Notes: generated from the sequence alone by a model not told the origin. A DNA stretch of 64,000 nt from Ideonella sp. (GCA_015075545.1 JABTUC010000002.1:372001-436000); one strand, 5' to 3'; positions 10,587 through 19,460 are shown, numbered from the stretch's first letter. Program-made: numbers and translations.

Positions 10587-11324
10587 CTAGCGCGAGGTTT
10601 GCGCGTCGAGCCGGCGCGCACGCCACCATTGCGCCGCGGCGCACACCGCCCAGCACAGCCAGGCCGACCACAATGTGTGGCTGACGTAGTGCGCGCCGCG
10701 CGCGAGCTGGGCCCAGCCGTAGAGCACGCCTGCCACGCACACCGCGGCCAGACAGCCGCGCGCCAGCCGCGGCCGCAGCGCGCGCCAGTCGAAGTAAAGC
10801 GTCAGGAAAGCGAACGCCGCCACCGCGTGGCCCGATGGGAAGCAGTGGCCCGGCCCGCCGTCGCGCACGCCGAACCGCCAGTGCGACACGTAGGCGGCGA
10901 CGCCGCCGAACTCGGCCAGATCCCACGGGCAACTGCTGCTGCTGAGGCGTTTGATGGTCGGAATCAGCACCAGGCACAGCAGCGTGATGCCGATCCAGTA
11001 GCCGTGCTGACGGCGCAGCGCCTCGTCGTCGGTGCGCCACCACGCGATGCCGACCATCGCGGCCAGCACACACCAGCCCAGGGCGCGGCCGCCGTCGTGC
11101 AGCAGCGCGCGTGTCAGCCAGGCGTTGCGCCACAGGAAGCCGTGGATCGTGCCGTAGTGGCGCGACACCGCGAGGTCGAACCCGCCGATCTCCCACGCCA
11201 CCAGCAGCGCCAGCCCGCTCAGCGCCACCGCCAGATCGATCCGCCGCGGGTCCGGCTCGCGTGCCTTGCCGCGCCGGCCGCGGGCCTGCGCCGACGCGAT
11301 TGCGGCTGCGTGCAGTGCACTCAT
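10587..11324 (-). CDS. PAP2-family membrane phosphatase
   Basis: 245-residue membrane protein with about six membrane segments and the three PAP2 signature parts: Lys-Arg in IKRLSSSSCPWD near residue 125, FPSGHAVAAFAF near residue 163, and ARGAHYVSHTLWSAW near residue 212. Such enzymes dephosphorylate lipid phosphates such as phosphatidate, undecaprenyl-PP or lipid A. It lies 58 bp downstream of the phosphoethanolamine transferase on the same strand, so a role in lipid A or lipid carrier phosphate turnover is plausible but unproven. Confidence 0.9.
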   Translation of the reverse strand: MSALHAAAIASAQARGRRGKAREPDPRRIDLAVALSGLALLVAWEIGGFDLAVSRHYGTIHGFLWRNAWLTRALLHDGGRALGWCVLAAMVGIAWWRTDDEALRRQHGYWIGITLLCLVLIPTIKRLSSSSCPWDLAEFGGVAAYVSHWRFGVRDGGPGHCFPSGHAVAAFAFLTLYFDWRALRPRLARGCLAAVCVAGVLYGWAQLARGAHYVSHTLWSAWLCWAVCAAAQWWRARRLDAQTSR

Positions 11325-11382
11325 TGCGCCGCCCTGCGCGCCGCGTACTGCGAGGTTCGCGCTTCGCAGCGCCCGTTTGCGT

Positions 11383-13065
11383 TCATCGCGCGGGCGCGCC
11401 GCGGCAGGCAGCGCTCGAGTCCCACTGCGGCTCGTACAGCGAAGTGCGGACGTCGAGCAGCCCGAGCACGGTGTGAAACAGGTTGTCGTGGCTCGCGCTC
11501 GCTCGCGAGCGCTGGCGCAGGCAGGCCAAGTCGAGCCGCGCCGCCGCGGCGAAGCCGGGCGAGGCCCAGAACACCATCGGCACGTGGGTCTGCACGTCGG
11601 GGGCGATGGCGTACGGGATGCCGTGCAGGAACAGGCGGTTCTCGCCCAGCGACTCGCCGTGGTCCGACACGTACAGCATCGCGCTGTCGACGCGGTCGGC
11701 GTGCGCCGCGAGCTGCCGGATCAGTTGCGCCAGCACGTGGTCGGTGTACAGCAGCGCGTTGTCGTAGGCGTTGACGATCTCCTCGCGCGTGCAGCGCTGC
11801 AGGTCGTCGCTGCGGCACTCCGGCTCGAAGCGCGCGAATGCCTCGGGGTGACGGCGGAAGTACGACGGCCCGTGGTTGCCGAGCTGGTGCAGCACCAGCA
11901 ACTGCGTGCCGCTGGCTTGCGCCAGCCGCTGGTCGAGCCCGGCCAGCAGGCCTTCGTCGAGGCAGCGGCCCGCGTGGCACAGGCCCGGCGGCGCAAGGTC
12001 CTTCACGCTGTCGTGCGACAGGCCCTCGCAGACGCGCTTGCAGCCCGACTGGTTGTCGCGCCAGTGCACCGCCACGCCGGCGCGCGCCAGCACGTGCAAC
12101 AGGCCCTGACTGCCGCGGATGCGGCGCTCGTCGTAGTCGCGCCGCCCCACCGGCGCGAACATGCACGGCAGCGACACCTCGGTGCTGGTGCCGCAGGCGG
12201 TGACGTCGCTGAAGTTGATCAACGCTGGCAGCGCTGCCAGCTCCGGCGTGGTCTGCCGCGCATAGCCGTCGAGCCCCCAGTTGGCCGCGCGCGCGGTTTC
12301 GCCCACCACCAGCACCAGCAGCATCGGCTTGCTGCGCTGTGACCACAGCGGCCCGGGTGCCGCATCGAGGCCGATCGGCTGCAGCGGCCTGGCCGCCTGA
12401 CGCGAGTCTCGCGCCAGCACCGCGCCGAGCGACCACACCGCGGCGCCCGGCGTGATCAGGTAGCGCACCTCACGGTGGTTGCGCATCAACGCGAAGAACG
12501 GCTGCGACACGGCGAGCACCGACCCCACCACCGCCAGCGCCGCGACCAGCATCGTTGCGGCGCGCACCAGCGCCGCGCGCAGCAGCGGCCGCCGCACGAC
12601 GTGCACGCGCCACAGCAGCGCCAGCGGCAGCACCGCGTAGAGCAGCAGGTGCAGCCACAGCGCCGGCGAGACCAGCTCGCGTGCCTCGCCGAAATCGGTG
12701 CGCAGCACGTTGCGCATCATCGAGGTGTCGAAGTACACGCCGTAGCGCAGCGTGTAGTAGCTCGCCAGCGCGCTGGCCACGATCAGCACCGCCAGCAGCG
12801 GCTTCAGCGTCCGGCGCGTCGCCACCAGCCCCATCAGCAGGAAGTGGGCGGCCGCAAGCAGCACGACGAGTGCGGCCACGAATCCCCACGCCGCCGCGCT
12901 CGAGACCTCCTGGCCGCGCAGCGCCGCGGCGAAGAACGGCCGGTTGGCCGCCAGCGCGAAGAACACGCTGGCCGCGAGCAGCGCCTGCTCGACCGTGGCG
13001 GAGAAGGTGAGGCGAGGGGCAGAATCGGGCGCGGACGCCGTCCGCGCTCGCCAGAAGGCACGCAC
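11383..13065 (-). CDS. eptA: Lipid A phosphoethanolamine transferase (EptA-like)
   Basis: About 560-residue inner-membrane enzyme that adds phosphoethanolamine to lipid A, reducing cationic peptide binding. Five N-terminal membrane helices (including TLRYGVYFDTSMMRNVLRTD) precede an alkaline-phosphatase-like domain: VVGETARAANWGLDGY with the zinc-ligand Glu, CGTSTEVSLPCMF with the catalytic Thr, and SDHGESLGENRLFLHG with the zinc-ligand Asp-His. Multiple Cys pairs fit periplasmic disulfides. GTG 13065 is the likeliest start; no clear Met exists before the first helix. It is divergent from a PmrAB-like two-component system across a 95-bp gap with a PmrA-like box. Confidence 0.9.
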   Translation of the reverse strand: MRAFWRARTASAPDSAPRLTFSATVEQALLAASVFFALAANRPFFAAALRGQEVSSAAAWGFVAALVVLLAAAHFLLMGLVATRRTLKPLLAVLIVASALASYYTLRYGVYFDTSMMRNVLRTDFGEARELVSPALWLHLLLYAVLPLALLWRVHVVRRPLLRAALVRAATMLVAALAVVGSVLAVSQPFFALMRNHREVRYLITPGAAVWSLGAVLARDSRQAARPLQPIGLDAAPGPLWSQRSKPMLLVLVVGETARAANWGLDGYARQTTPELAALPALINFSDVTACGTSTEVSLPCMFAPVGRRDYDERRIRGSQGLLHVLARAGVAVHWRDNQSGCKRVCEGLSHDSVKDLAPPGLCHAGRCLDEGLLAGLDQRLAQASGTQLLVLHQLGNHGPSYFRRHPEAFARFEPECRSDDLQRCTREEIVNAYDNALLYTDHVLAQLIRQLAAHADRVDSAMLYVSDHGESLGENRLFLHGIPYAIAPDVQTHVPMVFWASPGFAAAARLDLACLRQRSRASASHDNLFHTVLGLLDVRTSLYEPQWDSSAACRGAPAR

Positions 13066-13088
13066 GTCCGCGATTGCAGGGCGGCGAC

Positions 13089-13130
13089 CTGAAGCCGCGC
13101 TGAAGCCGGCCGGGCGGGCAGGCCTAGAGT
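13089..13130 (+). promoter_or_regulatory. PmrA-like direct-repeat box and -10 element
   Basis: CTGAAG at 13089-13094 and CTGAAG at 13100-13105 form a direct repeat with a 5-bp spacer, the geometry of PmrA/OmpR-type boxes (CTTAAG-N5-CTTAAG in enterobacteria). TAGAGT at 13125-13130 follows 19 bp later and could be the -10 of the regulator operon. The box lies between the divergent eptA and regulator starts, so it could serve both. Confidence 0.5.
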
Positions 13131-13160
13131 GTGGCCTTTGGCAACCCGAGTTGACCCTTC

Positions 13161-13826
13161 GTGCGCCTGCTGCTGATCGAAGACGACGACATCCTCGGCG
13201 AAGGCCTGCGCGACTACCTGCGCGCCGACGGCCATGCGGTCGACTGGTTCCGCAGCCTGGGCCAGGCCGAAGCGGCGCGCGGCGAGCCGTTCGACGCCTG
13301 GCTGCTCGACTGGCAACTGCCCGACGGCTCGGGCCTCGAATGGCTGCGCGCCCGCCGCGCACGCGGCGATGCGACGCCCGCGCTGATGCTCACCGCTCGC
13401 GACCGGCTCGGCGATCGTGTCAGCTCGCTCGACGGCGGCGCCGACGACTACCTGATCAAGCCGTTCGCGGCCGAGGAGCTGGCCGCGCGCCTGCGCGCGG
13501 TGTGCCGGCGCAGCGCGGGCACGGCCGACGCGCGCGTGCGGGCAGGCGACGTGCTGATCGACCTGCGCGCGCGCGGCGCGCAGCGCGAAGGCCGGCGCGT
13601 CGAGCTGACGGCGCGTGAATGGGCGCTGCTCGAGGCGCTGGCGCTGCGCAGCGGCCGCATCGTGCTGAAGGGCGAACTGGAGCGCCTGGTGCACGGCTTC
13701 GATGCCGAGATCGCCAGCAACGCGCTCGAGGTGCACATCTCGAGCCTGCGACGCAAGCTCGGCCGCGACCTCATCGTCACCGTGCGCGGCCTCGGCTACC
13801 GGCTCGACGACAGCGAGGCCGCATGA
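13161..13826 (+). CDS. OmpR-family response regulator (PmrA/QseB-like)
   Basis: 221-residue response regulator. The receiver domain has the acidic pocket EDDD (residues 7-10), the phosphoacceptor Asp50 in LLDWQLPDG, and the conserved Lys in YLIKPF near residue 100. The C-terminal winged-helix effector domain starts near residue 125 and ends VTVRGLGYRLDD. GTG start at 13161. It is coupled by ATGA to the sensor kinase and divergent from eptA, indicating a PmrAB-type system controlling lipid A modification, probably autoregulated through the repeat at 13089-13105. Confidence 0.92.
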   Translation: MRLLLIEDDDILGEGLRDYLRADGHAVDWFRSLGQAEAARGEPFDAWLLDWQLPDGSGLEWLRARRARGDATPALMLTARDRLGDRVSSLDGGADDYLIKPFAAEELAARLRAVCRRSAGTADARVRAGDVLIDLRARGAQREGRRVELTAREWALLEALALRSGRIVLKGELERLVHGFDAEIASNALEVHISSLRRKLGRDLIVTVRGLGYRLDDSEAA

Positions 13827-15097
13827 CGCCGCGCGACGACGCGCCCGCGCGGCTGCCGTCGATCCGCCGCCGACTGGCGCGTGCGATGTGGGTCGGTTCG
13901 CTGCTCAGCGGCCTGGCGGTCGCGCTCGCCGTGTGGCTGGCGGCCAACGAGGAGGTCGACGAACTGCTCGACGACACGCTGCGCTCGTCGGCCGAGGTGA
14001 TGAGCGTCCTGCTGCCGCGCCACGGCGAGCCGATCACGCTGAGCGCGCCCACCAAGGCCGACGAGCGCTTCGCTTGGCAGGTGGTCGATGCGTCGCAGCG
14101 CGTGGTGATGCACTCGGCGCGGGCGCCCGGCGAGCCGTTCGTGCGGGTGCCGCTGTCGGGCTTTGCCGACAGCGCGCGGTGGCGCGTCTTCGGCATGGCG
14201 CTCGGCGACGGCGGGCGCATGCTGTACGTGGCGCAGACGCGCGCCGAGCGCGCCGAAGCCGAGGTCGAGGTGGCGTTCAGCTCGGTGCTGGCGGCGATCG
14301 CGGTGGGAATCCTCGGGTACTTCTGGCTCAGTGCCCTGGTGCGTCACGAGTGGGCGCCGCTGCAACGGCTGTCGGATCGACTGGCCACGCACGACCCGCT
14401 GGCCCCCGGGGCCACACTGGGCGCGGCCGAGCGCGCCGAGCTGGGGGCGGTGCACCGCGCGGTCGACCAGCTCGGCCAGCGGCTGGCGCAGCGCCTGGCG
14501 CACGAACGCGCCTTTGCGGCGCAGGCGGCGCACGCGCTGCGCACGCCGCTGGCTGGCATCGACGCGCAGCTGGCGGTGTGTCTGCGCGAGAGCCCGCCGC
14601 CGCTGAACTCGCGCCTGCAGCGAGTGCGCGAGGGCGCCGCACGGCTGCAGCGCGTGGTGAGCGCGCTGCTGACGCTGTTTCGCAGCGACAGCCGGCCGCG
14701 GCGCAACGCGGTCGATCTGCACGAGCTGCTGCGGCAATTCGCGTTCGAGCGCCTGCAGATCGATGTGCAGGCCACCGCGCCGCTGCAGGCCGACGGCGAC
14801 CTGCTCGCCGCGGCGTTGGCCAACCTGCTCGACAACGCCCAGCGCCACGGTGCGTCGCGGGTCGCGGTGTCGACGCCATCGGCCGGCACCGTGCGCCTGG
14901 ACGACGACGGCCCGGGCGTGACGCCCGAGCACGGCCAGTCGCTGCAGGCGACGCTCGATGCACAGGCCTACGACGACGCGCCGGGCCTCGGTCTCGTGCT
15001 GGCCGACCTGGTGGCGCGCGCGCACGGTGGTCGGCTGCGCTTGTGTGTGCCGGCCTCGGGGAAGGGTTTTGCGGTCGAGCTGTCGCTCGGCACTTGA
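13823..15097 (+). CDS. Sensor histidine kinase (PmrB/QseC-like)
   Basis: 424-residue membrane kinase. One membrane helix at about residues 22-41, a periplasmic sensor region of about 110 residues, a second helix at about 153-172, then a HAMP-like linker. The dimerisation/phosphoacceptor box is AAHALRTPLAG with His237. The catalytic domain keeps the N-box NLLDNAQRHG, the G1 box DDGPGV and a GLGLVLADLVARAHGG G2 region. It is translationally coupled to the response regulator. The stimulus is not readable from the sequence; lipid A-modifying relatives sense cationic peptides, metal ions or low pH. Confidence 0.9.
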   Translation: MTPRDDAPARLPSIRRRLARAMWVGSLLSGLAVALAVWLAANEEVDELLDDTLRSSAEVMSVLLPRHGEPITLSAPTKADERFAWQVVDASQRVVMHSARAPGEPFVRVPLSGFADSARWRVFGMALGDGGRMLYVAQTRAERAEAEVEVAFSSVLAAIAVGILGYFWLSALVRHEWAPLQRLSDRLATHDPLAPGATLGAAERAELGAVHRAVDQLGQRLAQRLAHERAFAAQAAHALRTPLAGIDAQLAVCLRESPPPLNSRLQRVREGAARLQRVVSALLTLFRSDSRPRRNAVDLHELLRQFAFERLQIDVQATAPLQADGDLLAAALANLLDNAQRHGASRVAVSTPSAGTVRLDDDGPGVTPEHGQSLQATLDAQAYDDAPGLGLVLADLVARAHGGRLRLCVPASGKGFAVELSLGT

Positions 15098-15117
15098 TCG
15101 AAGCGAGAAAAGGCATT

Positions 15118-15137
15118 GCCCGCCGGTTGAGGCGGGC
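15118..15137. terminator. GC-rich hairpin between convergent genes
   Basis: GCCCGCC (15118-15124) pairs perfectly with GGCGGGC (15131-15137) across a 6-base loop. It lies 20 bp after the kinase stop and before the end of the convergent small gene, so it may act as a transcription barrier in both directions. There is no T-run, so intrinsic termination is uncertain. Confidence 0.35.
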
Positions 15138-15212
15138 CGCTGGTCGCGCCGGCCGATCGGCCGCATGCCAGCCGGGCGGGCCGACCGCGGCGGCCTGTGC
15201 GGGCGGGCTGGC

Positions 15213-15410
15213 TCAGCGGATGCCGGCGACGGCCTTCGCGGTGGCCACGGCGATCGGCGCCGACGCGGCCTCACGCGCCTTGGCACGGGCGAGCATCTCG
15301 GGGTAGGCGGCCGACTGCGTGTCGGCGATGTGGCTGACCCCGGCCAGCACGGCCAGCGTGACGACGGCCGAGAGCGTGGCGGAAACGGTGCGGATGGCGG
15401 TGCGCTTCAT
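15213..15410 (-). CDS. Small exported protein, 65 residues
   Basis: Starts MKRTAIRTVSATLSAVVTLAVLAG: a positively charged n-region and hydrophobic stretch that form a signal peptide or single membrane anchor, followed by a short Ala-rich tail (AYPEMLARAKAREAAS). A GGAG ribosome-binding site lies 6 bases before ATG 15410. It sits 50 bp downstream of the sigma-factor gene on the same strand, so the two may be cotranscribed. No family recognised. Confidence 0.65.
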   Translation of the reverse strand: MKRTAIRTVSATLSAVVTLAVLAGVSHIADTQSAAYPEMLARAKAREAASAPIAVATAKAVAGIR

Positions 15411-15460
15411 GAGGGTCTCCTTGCTGGTCGACCCTGGGTTGCCGCCGGTCGCACGCCGGT

Positions 15461-16783
15461 TCAAGCCCCGTTGTCCGCCGCCCTGCCTGCCGGCGGCTGC
15501 CCCGCCGCCGCCCGCGAGCGCTCGAGCAGCAGTTCGCGCTCGCGCGCGTTGCGCGCCAGTGCCGCGGCGCGCTCGAACTCGGCGCGTGCCTCCTCGTGGC
15601 GGCCGAGCTTGGCCAGCAGATCGGCGCGCACACTGGGCAGCCACTGGTAGTCGCGCAGCGTGCCGTCGCTTTGCAGCGCGTCGACGATCTCGAGCGCCGC
15701 CGCCGGCCCGAACGCCATGCCCACCGCCACCGCGCGGTTGAGCTGCACCACCGGCGTCGGCACCACCTGCGCGAGCGCGTCGTACAGCGCGACGATGCCC
15801 GGCCAGTCGGTGTCGGCGGCGCTGGCCGCGAGCGCGTGGCGCTCGGCGATCGCCGCCTGCAGCGCGTAGGGCCCGAGCGCCTGGCGGGCTGCCATCGCCA
15901 GCGCACGGGCACGGTCGAGCGCGGCCAGGCCGCGGCGGATCAGCAGGCGATCCCAGCGCGAGCGATCCTGCTGGCTCAGCAGCACCGGACGGCCGGCGTC
16001 GTCGACACGCGCGGCGCTGCGCGATGCCTGCAGCTCGAGCAGCGCCGCCAGCCCGTGCACTTCGCTCTCGCCGCGCGCCAGCTCGGTCAGCATGCGCGCC
16101 AGGCGCAGCGCGTCGTGCATCAGATTCAGGCGCATCCAGTCGTCGCCGCGGGTGGCGGTGTAGCCCTCGTTGAAGATCGCATACACGACTTCGAGCACCG
16201 AGGCCAGCCGCTGCGGCAGCGCATCGCGGCCGGGCACCTCGAACGGCACCTTCGCCTCGCCCAGCGCGCGCTTGGCGCGCACGATGCGCTGCGCCACCGT
16301 CGCCTCGCTCACCAGGAAGGCGCGCGCGATCTCCTCGGTCGTCAGGCCGCCGAGCAGCTTGAGCGTGAGTGCGATGCGCGCGTCGGCCGACAGCACCGGG
16401 TGGCAGGCGGCGAAGATCAGCCGCAGCAGGTCGTCGCCGATGACGTCGCCCTCGGCGTCGGCCACCGCCTGCGCGATGTCGGGCACCACGTGGTCGCCGC
16501 GCGCGTCGGCGTCGCGGCCGAGCTCGTCGTGCTTGCGCGCGTGCAGCGCCGCCTGGCGCAGCCAGTCGAGCGCGCGGCGCTTGGCCGCCGTCATCAGCCA
16601 GGCGCCCGGGTTGTCGGGCACGCCGTCGGCCGGCCAGTGCTCGAGCGCCGACACCAGCGCGTCGTGCGCGAACTCCTCGGCCAGGCCGACGTCGCGCACC
16701 AGCCGTGCGACGCCGGCCACCACCTTGGCCGATTCGATGCGCCAGACGGCATCGATCGCGCGCTGCACATCGTGGGTCGCCAT
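15461..16783 (-). CDS. ECF-type sigma factor with C-terminal TPR-like extension (ECF42-like)
   Basis: 440-residue sigma factor. The N-terminal 60 residues are region 2 (VWRIESAKVVAGVARLVRDVGLAEEFAHDALVSALE), and region 4 follows near residue 125 (LTLKLLGGLTTEEIARAFLVSEATVAQRIVRAKRAL). The remaining 250 residues are the DUF6596/TPR-like domain of this unusual ECF group (IFNEGYTATRGDDWMRLNLMHDALRLARML). Members typically lack an anti-sigma factor and are paired with YCII/DGPF-domain proteins; here a shortened YCII protein lies 175 bp upstream on the same strand. ATG 16783 begins MATHDVQRAID, directly before region 2. Confidence 0.9.
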   Translation of the reverse strand: MATHDVQRAIDAVWRIESAKVVAGVARLVRDVGLAEEFAHDALVSALEHWPADGVPDNPGAWLMTAAKRRALDWLRQAALHARKHDELGRDADARGDHVVPDIAQAVADAEGDVIGDDLLRLIFAACHPVLSADARIALTLKLLGGLTTEEIARAFLVSEATVAQRIVRAKRALGEAKVPFEVPGRDALPQRLASVLEVVYAIFNEGYTATRGDDWMRLNLMHDALRLARMLTELARGESEVHGLAALLELQASRSAARVDDAGRPVLLSQQDRSRWDRLLIRRGLAALDRARALAMAARQALGPYALQAAIAERHALAASAADTDWPGIVALYDALAQVVPTPVVQLNRAVAVGMAFGPAAALEIVDALQSDGTLRDYQWLPSVRADLLAKLGRHEEARAEFERAAALARNARERELLLERSRAAAGQPPAGRAADNGA

Positions 16784-16958
16784 CGTGTGCCTGTTGCTTG
16801 GATGCGGCTCGACCGGCCGGCTGGTCACGCGACGACGACACGCATGGCGATCTCCATCGGGGGCGCGATCGGGCTGGATGCTCTGCGGGCCCTCATGGAC
16901 CACGACGCGCGAACGCAGGCGGTTTCGACAGCGCAGGCCGCCGGGCCGGCGATCGACC

Positions 16959-17114
16959 TCAGGCGTTGCTGTCGTCGTGGCACGGGGCCAGCGACCGCAC
17001 CTCGACCGTGCCCCACTCGGCTGCCGGGCAGCGCTCGGCGATCGCCAGCGCCGCCTCGCGCGTGTCGCAGGCGACGATGAAGAAGCCGTCGATCATCAGC
17101 AGCATGTAGGTCAT
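16959..17114 (-). CDS. Truncated YCII-related (DGPF-type) protein, 51 residues
   Basis: A strong GGAGGTG ribosome-binding site precedes ATG 17114. The product begins MTYMLLMIDG, like the first strand of YCII/DGPF proteins, and continues GFFIVACDTREAALAIAERCPAAEWGTVEVRSL, like their last 35 residues. The roughly 65 residues normally between these parts, including the DGPF loop, are absent without any frame disruption. It accompanies the ECF42-like sigma factor gene, as full-length relatives do. It could be a minimal functional version or a decayed partner. Confidence 0.65.
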   Translation of the reverse strand: MTYMLLMIDGFFIVACDTREAALAIAERCPAAEWGTVEVRSLAPCHDDSNA

Positions 17115-17262
17115 CGGCACCTCCGTTCGGCCGCGATTAGAGCATCGGCCTGCGCGATTCGTTGCGCCTGCGGTCGGCGATCGGTCGCAGACACGCCTCG
17201 CCGCGATGGGCCCCCGGTATCCGCGCCACTCCCACTGCAGTGACAACACTGGCCTCCCGGTC

Positions 17263-17304
17263 TTGATGGCCATCAACCCGACCGGCTCGGGCGCTGCCTA
17301 CAGT
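17263..17304 (+). promoter_or_regulatory. FNR/DNR-type box with class II promoter
   Basis: TTGATGGCCATCAA at 17263-17276 is a perfect FNR-family palindrome (TTGAT-N4-ATCAA). TACAGT at 17299-17304 begins 29.5 bp after the box centre, the spacing expected when the regulator sits at -41.5. The universal stress gene starts at 17338. The same spacing recurs before the genes at 33588 and 49069. Confidence 0.8.
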
Positions 17305-17337
17305 GCAGACGCCCATGCCAAACGACGGAAGCGTGTG

Positions 17338-17781
17338 ATGTACAAGAAACTGCTGGTGCCGGTCGACGGCAGCGAGCTGTCGGAGCGCGCGATGCGCGAG
17401 GGTCTCGAGCTGGCCAGGCAGCTCGGTGCGGCGGTGGTCGGCTTCGTCGCCGAACCGGAGATGCCGATGCCCAACGAAGGCAGCCAACCGCTCGAGTACG
17501 CGCACCAGCGCGACCTGCACGAGACCCGCACCGATACCCACGCGCACGAGGTGCTGGCGCGGTTCGGCGAACTGGCGCGCGCGGCCGGCGTCGCGTTCAC
17601 CGGCCGCCATCTGCGCACCGACCAGATCGACAAGGCGATCGTTGGCATGGCCGGCGAGTACGACTGCGACCTGATCGTGATGGCCACGCACGGGCGCGGC
17701 GTGTTCGGCGAACTGCTGTTCGGCTCGCACACCAAGAGCGTGCTGGCCAAGAGCACGCTGCCGCTGCTGATACTGCGCTGA
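17338..17781 (+). CDS. Universal stress protein (UspA family)
   Basis: 147-residue UspA-fold protein. It opens with YKKLLVPVDGSELSERAM, the ATP-site strand and Asp of the family. Near the end it carries CDLIVMATHGRGVFGELLFGSHTKSVLAKSTLPLLILR, containing the G-x2-G-x9-G-S/T nucleotide-binding signature. A perfect FNR-type box with matching -10 element precedes it, so it should be induced at low oxygen or by NO. Such anaerobically induced USPs are common in FNR/ANR regulons and support survival without oxygen. Confidence 0.92.
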   Translation: MYKKLLVPVDGSELSERAMREGLELARQLGAAVVGFVAEPEMPMPNEGSQPLEYAHQRDLHETRTDTHAHEVLARFGELARAAGVAFTGRHLRTDQIDKAIVGMAGEYDCDLIVMATHGRGVFGELLFGSHTKSVLAKSTLPLLILR

Positions 17782-17790
17782 CTCGCTGCA

Positions 17791-17808
17791 GCGCGGCACG
17801 CGCCGCGC
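17791..17808 (+). terminator. Stem-loop after the universal stress gene
   Basis: GCGCGGC (17791-17797) and GCCGCGC (17802-17808) form a perfect 7-bp stem with a 4-base loop 10 bp after the stop codon. It is followed by C-rich sequence, not a T-run, so it is only a candidate terminator. Confidence 0.3.
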
Positions 17809-17965
17809 CCCGCTCGCTACCATGGGCGGCCGTGTCGCACCGTCGAATCCTGAGCGTTCCCTCCAGCGAGCCCGAAGCCACGGCGCGGCTGGCGCGTGCA
17901 GCCACGGCGCAGCGGCACCCGACTTGCTGGCCGCCTGCGGCATCGGGCCGCTCGGGCGATCCGCG

Positions 17966-18871
17966 ATGGCCGATTCGGTGAGCCCGGCGGCCGAGTCGCT
18001 GGCCGACAAGCGGCTGGTCGGGCTGATCGGCGCGGGCATCCAGCGCTCGCTGTCGCCGGCCTTGCACGAGCAGGAAGCGCGCGCGCTTGGGTTGCGCCTG
18101 CACTACCAGCTGATCGACCTCGACCGCTCGCCGCAGGGCGCCCGCGCGCTGCCGGGGCTGATCGAGGCGGCGCGCACGATGGGCTTTGCCGGGCTCAACA
18201 TCACCTACCCGTGCAAGCAGGCGGTGGTCCCGCTGCTCGATGCGCTATCCGACGAGGCGGCGGCGATGGGCGCGGTCAACACCGTGGTGTTTCGCGCCGA
18301 GGGCGGCGCCACGCGCGCGATCGGCCACAACACCGACGGCCCGGGCTGGGCCTGGGGCTTTCGGCGCACGCTGCCGCGCGCCGACCTGTCGCGCGTCGTG
18401 CTGCTGGGCGCCGGCGGCGCCGGCTCGGCGATCGCCCATGCGGCGCTGCGGCTGGGCACGGGCACGCTCGTGCTGGTCGACCGCGAGGCCGGGCGCGCCG
18501 AGGCGTTGGCCGCGTCGCTGCGCGAGCGCCATGGCGACCGCGTGCTCGCCGAGGCCGACGTCGAGCGGGCGCTGCGCGGCGCCAGCGGCGTGATCCACGC
18601 CACCCCCACCGGCATGGACAAGCTGCCGGGCCTGCCGTTGCCCGCAGCGCTGCTGCACCCATCGCTGTGGGTGTCGGAGATCGTCTACTTTCCGCTCGAG
18701 ACGGCGTTGCTGCGCGCCGCGCGCGCCGCCGGCTGCGCGGTGTGCGACGGCGGCACGATGGCGGTAGGCCAGGCCGTGGGGGCGTTCGAGCTTTTCACCG
18801 GGCGCGCGCCCGATGCGCAGCGGATGCAAGCGCATTTCCGGTCGCTGGTCGCAGCGCGCGGCAGCGCCTGA
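17966..18871 (+). CDS. Shikimate/quinate dehydrogenase family enzyme
   Basis: 301-residue AroE-type NAD(P)-dependent dehydrogenase. The substrate half has [19 protein letters not shown] and [16 protein letters not shown] with the catalytic Lys; the Asp of the catalytic pair lies in [12 protein letters not shown]. The Rossmann half carries [17 protein letters not shown]. The C-terminus has [20 protein letters not shown]. The NITYPCKQ form and the Ala-rich spacing look more like the quinate/shikimate catabolic paralogues than biosynthetic AroE. Pairing with a type II dehydroquinase directly downstream supports quinate/shikimate use, though biosynthesis cannot be excluded. ATG 17966 is chosen because upstream residues look non-coding. 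Confidence 0.88.
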   Translation: MADSVSPAAESLADKRLVGLIGAGIQRSLSPALHEQEARALGLRLHYQLIDLDRSPQGARALPGLIEAARTMGFAGLNITYPCKQAVVPLLDALSDEAAAMGAVNTVVFRAEGGATRAIGHNTDGPGWAWGFRRTLPRADLSRVVLLGAGGAGSAIAHAALRLGTGTLVLVDREAGRAEALAASLRERHGDRVLAEADVERALRGASGVIHATPTGMDKLPGLPLPAALLHPSLWVSEIVYFPLETALLRAARAAGCAVCDGGTMAVGQAVGAFELFTGRAPDAQRMQAHFRSLVAARGSA

Positions 18872-19001
18872 GCCGCCTGGACCCACGAGGCCGAGCTCAC
18901 GGCGGTGGCCACCGACCGATAGCTTGCCGCGCCGATCGGTACCATTGCCGAACAACGATGTGCCGGCGCAAGGCGCGCGCAGCCACGGAGTCGATCCCGC
19001 C

Positions 19002-19460
19002 TTGAAGAAGATCCTCGTCCTCAACGGACCCAACCTCAACCTGCTCGGCAGCCGCGAGCCGGCGGTGTACGGCTCGGCCACGCTGGCCGACGTCGAGGCG
19101 CTTTGTCTCGACACGGCCGCGCGCCTGGGCGTCGCCGTCGAGTGCCGGCAGTCGAACCACGAAGGCCTGCTGATCGACTGGATCCACGAGGCCGGCGCCG
19201 CGCAACGCGCGGGGCAACTGCTCGGCGTGGTGCTCAACGCCGGCGCATACACCCACACCTCGCTGGCGCTGCACGATGCGATCAAGGGCACCGGGCTGGC
19301 AGTGATCGAGGTGCATATCTCCAACGTGCATGCACGCGAGGCGTTCCGCCATCGCTCGTTCCTGTCGCCGGCGGCCGCCGGGGTCGTGGTCGGCTTCGGC
19401 GTCGACGGTTACCGGCTGGCGATCGAAGGCCTGGTGCGCCGCGCGGGCGCACAGCCCTGA
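19002..19460 (+). CDS. aroQ: Type II 3-dehydroquinate dehydratase
   Basis: 152-residue dodecameric-type dehydroquinase converting 3-dehydroquinate to 3-dehydroshikimate. It shows the full signature: [19 protein letters not shown] at the start with the active-site Arg/Tyr loop (the Tyr is in AVYGS), [30 protein letters not shown] and [20 protein letters not shown] 19002 gives the normal family N-terminus. It follows the AroE-like gene by 130 bp on the same strand. Confidence 0.93.
   Translation: MKKILVLNGPNLNLLGSREPAVYGSATLADVEALCLDTAARLGVAVECRQSNHEGLLIDWIHEAGAAQRAGQLLGVVLNAGAYTHTSLALHDAIKGTGLAVIEVHISNVHAREAFRHRSFLSPAAAGVVVGFGVDGYRLAIEGLVRRAGAQP

Noticed and set aside
13029-13047. Palindrome GCGGACG-C-CGTCCGC near the eptA start as an operator
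   Set aside because: It lies within the first codons of the chosen eptA frame, and such GC palindromes are common here; the direct repeat at 13089 is a better regulatory candidate.
18936-18955. Sequence CGATCGGTACCATTGCC resembling 45346-45363 (CGATCGGTACCCTTGCC)
   Set aside because: Two occurrences of a short partly palindromic word, with no consistent position relative to genes; chance is not excluded.
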